Assembly: GCF_041296385.1 (NCBI RefSeq)
Contig: NC_091014.1
Location: 63,744,578 to 63,808,577 of the forward strand
Direction: 5' to 3'
DNA from: Aphelocoma coerulescens
Taxonomy: Eukaryota; Chordata; Aves; Passeriformes; Corvidae
DNA: 64,000 nt
The notes under the pieces were generated by a model, which worked only from the letters and a program-made list of their open reading frames with translations, was not told where the DNA came from and made no database searches. Each line of letters begins with the position of its first letter. Position 1 is the stretch's first letter. Of the stretch, positions 59,241-64,000 are shown in pieces. A program made the position numbers and the translations under genes.

Positions 59241-62200
59241 CTGATGGGAGAAGGAAAAGAATGAAAATCATTTCTGCCTGCTGCTTACCTCATCTTCAGT
59301 GCTAGAGAGTCCCTGAGATATGTGCAAGATTTGTGCTGCAATTCATCCTGAGTGACCATCCCTTATCTCCCCAGATAACTGTGTTCCAACTTCTAAATAA
59401 AAAAGCGCTGTGCACTTTTCGTCAAAACTCTTGAGCATGTGGAATTAGACTGGGAAAGGACAGGAAAGCAAAAAATTGTCTCACTGTGTCTGTGAAAGAG
59501 ACAGTACTATTGTCCTCAGGAAGTAGAAGTGAATGCATTTAATATGAAAATAATTTCAGTATTTCTTATCTAGAGAGCAAGGGCTTTCCTACAACAGCCA
59601 TTTGATAAAATCCCCTACTCAAGTGGAAGATAACTTTTTGGTTGAGCAGAGCTGGTCAACCACCTGCTGATCAGAGGCTGTTTGAATATCTTGGACCTTT
59701 AAGCAGTGCAGGAATTTGGATTTGACTTCTTTCTCCTGAAATCAACTTACCATTGATGGTATCACAATCTGATGGTCAGGACTATCTACTGGTCTTCCCA
59801 GTTTTGGACAGCTGCTTTACTGTGTGGTTAAGAACCAGTAGTTGCTTTAGTATATATTTTTATACATTTTACTGCCTCAGTTTAAGATGAGCCCAAGAAA
59901 CCTCCTAATAAGTCCAAGTGACATTTTTGTACTGTGTGCTGCATTTATGTTTGCTCATCATTGCCAAAATTCAGAGTAAGCTTGTTTTTTCAGAACAGTC
60001 ATATTTTCCATATTTTCCATTAGCCAATGTGGCAAGCAAAATTACATGTAGTTCCAAACCAAGCAAAAAAGCATAGAACTGGTTACTGAAATTATTTTTT
60101 CTGGTCACTGGAATTGTACTGAAAACATCTTATGGCTCCTACACTTTTTATAATGAGAGAGCAGTTCTAGGTGGTGGTGGCCAAGGGTGTGCAGCAGCAC
60201 TATTCTCCCATCCTTTTCATGGACACTGCTCTGCTGTAACAGGGACATCTGATTCACTTTAAGAAAAACAGAAGTAGGGTAAGTCAAACTGCTCTGCTGT
60301 GCTGCTGTCTGTCAACAACAAGTGGCAAGAGTTGGATTTTGCTATCTGCAAATGCAGGGCCAAGACCACACTGCTTCTCCTGTGAAGAAAACACATGCCA
60401 GAGATATCAGGAAATGAGAGAGTATGAAGGGAGGATGTCAAATTTGTTGGTTTTGCCAATGCCAAGGGAAGACAAGAAGCAGGACTGGCAGTAGTGTTGT
60501 TGGGAAGGACCATTTTTCACCACAGCAATAGCTCTTGCTCCTCTCCCTCCTAGCTGTCCTTTTACAGATGCCACTGGCTCGGCTGTCCATGAGTTCGTCA
60601 TGAAAGAAACAGCTGCTCTTCCACCACCTGCTGAACTAGAAACTCATAGCTGCTATAGGATGCTTCAGTGATTAAGGACATTGCTCTTCCCTTCCATGTT
60701 CAATGAAAGAAAAGACTTTGAAGGACTGCTAAAGATGCCTGGGGTTGTCTTCACCCCTGTCTTTCAGTCCCAGAACTGTAGGCTGGTGACAGATCATTCT
60801 GGGATAATGGGCCCATATTCCAGCCTGCTTGCTCAGTGCTCCATCCTGGCTGACTCTCTGGGACCCAAATGGACCAGCTTCTGTTTGGGCTTGGGGGGAG
60901 CTTTCTGCTCCAGCACGCAGTGCCTAAAGGTTACTTAAAATGCAAAGCCGCTCACACGTGCCCTGATTTATTACAGAATTGAATGAGGGCTGAGAAGCAA
61001 AACGGCACAGTTTGGCACTCCAGAGTATTTACAGTGATGATGCAATACTGTGTGCTTAATTGAGGGAGACAACGAAACACTTGTTTCAGTGCTTTGCTGC
61101 TTTTATTGTGGGAGCCTCCCAAAAGCACACTTGGCCCCTGGCAGGGCCCTTTCCTGGTTGTTAGTCAGATGTAATGAAGACCACAGCAGCTACCAGCTTT
61201 TCAGGCACACTCAATGGCTACTTTTCGCTTGGGGCATGCCGGGCAGCGTTACAGAAGTGCGAGGCATGGAGCAGTGACAACCTCCAACATGTTCTCTGCT
61301 TTGTCCCTGCCTGAACCTGCAGGAGAGATTTGAGAGAGGCATCAGGAAGAAAGCTCTGACACGAGTATTACAAGCCTGAAGTGACTGGTGACAGTAACCT
61401 CAGACCTCTGCCCCAGCACGAGGTTGGAGCCATAGTTGCAAAGCTCAGGCTGAGTGACACAGAGCAACAGGGCTCACCTTAAAGGTCTGGGGAGCTCAAG
61501 CCTAAGTGATTATTAGTTATCTGAAAGACAAGTGTATTTCCAAAAGTGCTATCAGTGTTTTTTCTCTCTGAAACATGATTTTGCAAACAGTGTATCTTCT
61601 AGATTTCTTCAGCCTGTTTGACTTTTACCGTTCGAGTGTATGAAAGCAGAACATTTAGAGGACAGTGATGTGTTACCATGATACAGCTTTTGCAAAAAAA
61701 AAATTATTTTTTTTACTTTTTCCATTTTTTGGAGACTGAAAATGGGATGTGAGTCTGGTACTAAAATTTTCCTTCTTCACACTCTTGAGAGATTGCATGA
61801 ACACAGCTCCTTTTTGTTTCCTGAAGCTGTAAACTAAACTCTAACAATCAAGGAAATGTTGATTATTGAGTTGCGTCCTTTCTCGGTCACCAGGGCCAGT
61901 TTAGTCAGTAAGAAAAGCAGAAGGAATAGGTGAGGAAGGGTAGAGTCTCACATGTAAGGGAACAGCACAGTTTCAGACATAGAAGGAGAGTAGAATAGAA
62001 GGAAATGCTTGCTGCTACTGCATCTGCTTTTGGCTGAATCAGTTGACTTGTGTTAGAGCTGAACTTCTGTCTATTTCTTAATCTTTTACATGGGACTTAT
62101 GTCTGTACAAATAATCTTGTGAAAGACCCCTCCATCTCAAGGAATAACCTTATTCTTTAGGGCCTTGGAGTGGCTTTTTTTTGGATCAGGTCTTGATTAC

Positions 62201-64000
62201 CAATGGCTGGAGGTGGGTTTACATTACATGTATATGTTTTTATTGCACTAGTCCATTTCATCTGATGTGGTATATTAGTTCTTACAGACTCTGGCCTAAG
62301 GTGCTTCATATAAAAATGCAAAGCAATCTAGGGAACGTTTTTTGGAAAATATTGCCTCTATTGAACTGTCCCAGCTGAAGGTCTGAGACATCTGTGAGTC
62401 TGGAAACTTTATACCATATGTTTATTTTCATTCTAATGGAGAAACTATCATTTCTGGCATTTCACATATTTAATCCTTCCAAATCCTGCAGTAATGGGCT
62501 GTGGTAAATTGTGCTGATGAGTTGCACAGGCTAGTCATGTTGTGGTATTGCCACTTTTTAGAAGTGTTGCTTTAGGTGTCGTATCTTATTCCATTGTTTC
62601 CTGACACACCATACTAAAGTTGGATGACTCAAACCACCACTGCTCATCCATCTTTCCATCAGAGAAGGCACAGACCTGGATCTTTCCCCTCTGCTTCGCT
62701 GCTCAGTCTGAGGTGTTTAAATCTCTTCTGTCTTTCATGGAATTGGTCTTCAGTAGTGACCAGATCAAAGGTTACCAACTGAAAACCAACTTTTATTTAA
62801 GTGCAGATAAAAATTTGCAATGTGTCTATGTTGTATCAGTGTCAGCACCACTTATCACAGCAGCTGATGGAACAGCATCTCCCAGGCTGTTTGGCCATGG
62901 GCAAACTTATTCTACTCAGAACCCCAGACCTCTTCCCCCTCCTTCCTGCAGGTTAAACTCCCTTAGTACATTACCTAAAATGCAGTTGCCTATGCTGCCT
63001 ACTCACTCCAGACAGGGCTTTATTCTTGCACTATTCCTGAATGAACAGGGCTCATTTTTAGAGCAGTACAAATACCAGATGAGGTACTGAAATGTCTCTG
63101 TGTTATAAACCTTTGTGCTTTGTTAGTAGTAATTCAAGACTTTCTAGCTTTGGCCTTAAGACAAATTTCTGCTCCTTTATTACTTTTTATTTAAGTGTAG
63201 GTAAGAGGTGTTCTTGATCCTTAGCAATAATTAATGTTTCATCTTCTAATCAGCATGCCTTGCAACTATGCTACTTTGATCAAGGACTTGTTCCAGAACT
63301 GGAGTTTTATAACCACTTGTGCACTGTAAGTCAGATATTTATCTTCAGTGCTTTTGCAGACAGTCACTAATTTGTGCCAAAGAACCGTATTAAATTTATT
63401 GCATGTTTTATGATAAAAAAATAACTGCTTGGTTGACTAGGAGGACTTGCTCAATCACTAATAAATTTCTTCAATAGCATCTGTGTTATTTTTAAGATCA
63501 TGAAGTTTAAGGAAACAAGAGACACAATTATTCCCTCTATCAATCAGTAGCTTGTAAACCGGCTGATTTACCACCATGCATGACAGATTTAACTGGTATC
63601 TGTTTCCTTCAGGCTCCATGATAAATAAATCCAACAGAAGGGCTGGGGAAGCAGACTCATACATGCACCTTCACTGAAAGAGAGGAAGCAGCAATTTGGC
63701 CCCTTCTCCACAGATGAAGTAGCCAAATGGCCAGTTACCACTTTCTGTGAGTCTGAAAAAGCAATGTGCTTCATCAGTTCTGTCTGTCTGAAAGGGTCTG
63801 CTCTCTTTTTCCTCTGAGACCATAAACTTTCCTAATTTTTAATGTTTATTCCAGACACCTTCCATCACATCCCATTTTGTCAAAAACTATTCTCCCTACC
63901 ACTGCAAATGGTTCAGCTTCAGTTTTGTTCGTGAGTGCACATGACCAAACCACAGGAGAATATTTTTATGCAGGCATACCCATGACTTTTTCTCTTCCCA
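59241..64000 (-). other. AKR1D1: AKR1D1 intron 1 (partial, to window edge)
   Basis: Searched on the minus strand for the IIGLGTY-type end of exon 1 and a following donor; not found. No CpG island or TATA-like promoter is evident either, so exon 1 probably lies beyond 64000. A 156-codon plus frame at 62620-63090 has no recognisable family. Confidence 0.6.

Noticed and set aside
62161..62220. Minus-strand stretch tested as AKR1D1 exon 1 because of a loosely similar IIGLGT-like word.
   Set aside because: Codons do not match and no donor follows in the right phase.

Overview
This is a eukaryotic, vertebrate genomic window, and most likely from a bird. It carries 3' ends of CR1 LINEs (the dominant retroposon of birds and other sauropsids), a spliced AKR1D1 gene with fairly compact introns, one small CpG island, and mostly non-coding DNA. 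No operon, prokaryotic feature, tRNA, rRNA or CRISPR array is visible.

The one gene that can be assembled with certainty is AKR1D1 (delta4-3-ketosteroid 5-beta-reductase), on the minus strand. Eight exons, equivalent to human exons 2 to 9, lie between 59240 and 40974. They have exact lengths of 168, 117, 78, 123, 110, 166, 83 and 43 coding bases, all GT-AG spliced and all in frame. Together they encode 295 residues, matching human residues 32 to 326. Exon 1 (about 31 residues) was not found between 59241 and 64000 and is probably outside the window. The active site is intact, including the diagnostic Glu that marks 5-beta-reductases, so the gene looks functional.

About 28 kb downstream of AKR1D1, on the plus strand, four exon-like blocks (6417-6537, 9072-9182, 10784-10893, 12487-12524) read as the WWE2 domain, the linker and the very start of the catalytic domain of a PARP12/ZC3HAV1 (CCCH zinc-finger PARP) family gene. 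The first two both encode a WWE C-terminal half and chain in frame, so they look like an internal duplication. No convincing zinc-finger, WWE1 or ADP-ribosyltransferase catalytic exons were seen. This is the least expected content of the window and may be a partial, duplicated or decaying locus. A CpG island at about 7050-7410 lies between the first two blocks.

The rest is intergenic or intronic. It contains CR1 3' ends at 8630-8895, 24100-24490 and 40545-40615; a pair of nearly identical 315-base repeats 16.86 kb apart (615-929 and 17474-17788); an LTR-like block at 29106-29578; and several homopolymer and simple tracts. Most short open frames look like chance or repeat-derived frames.
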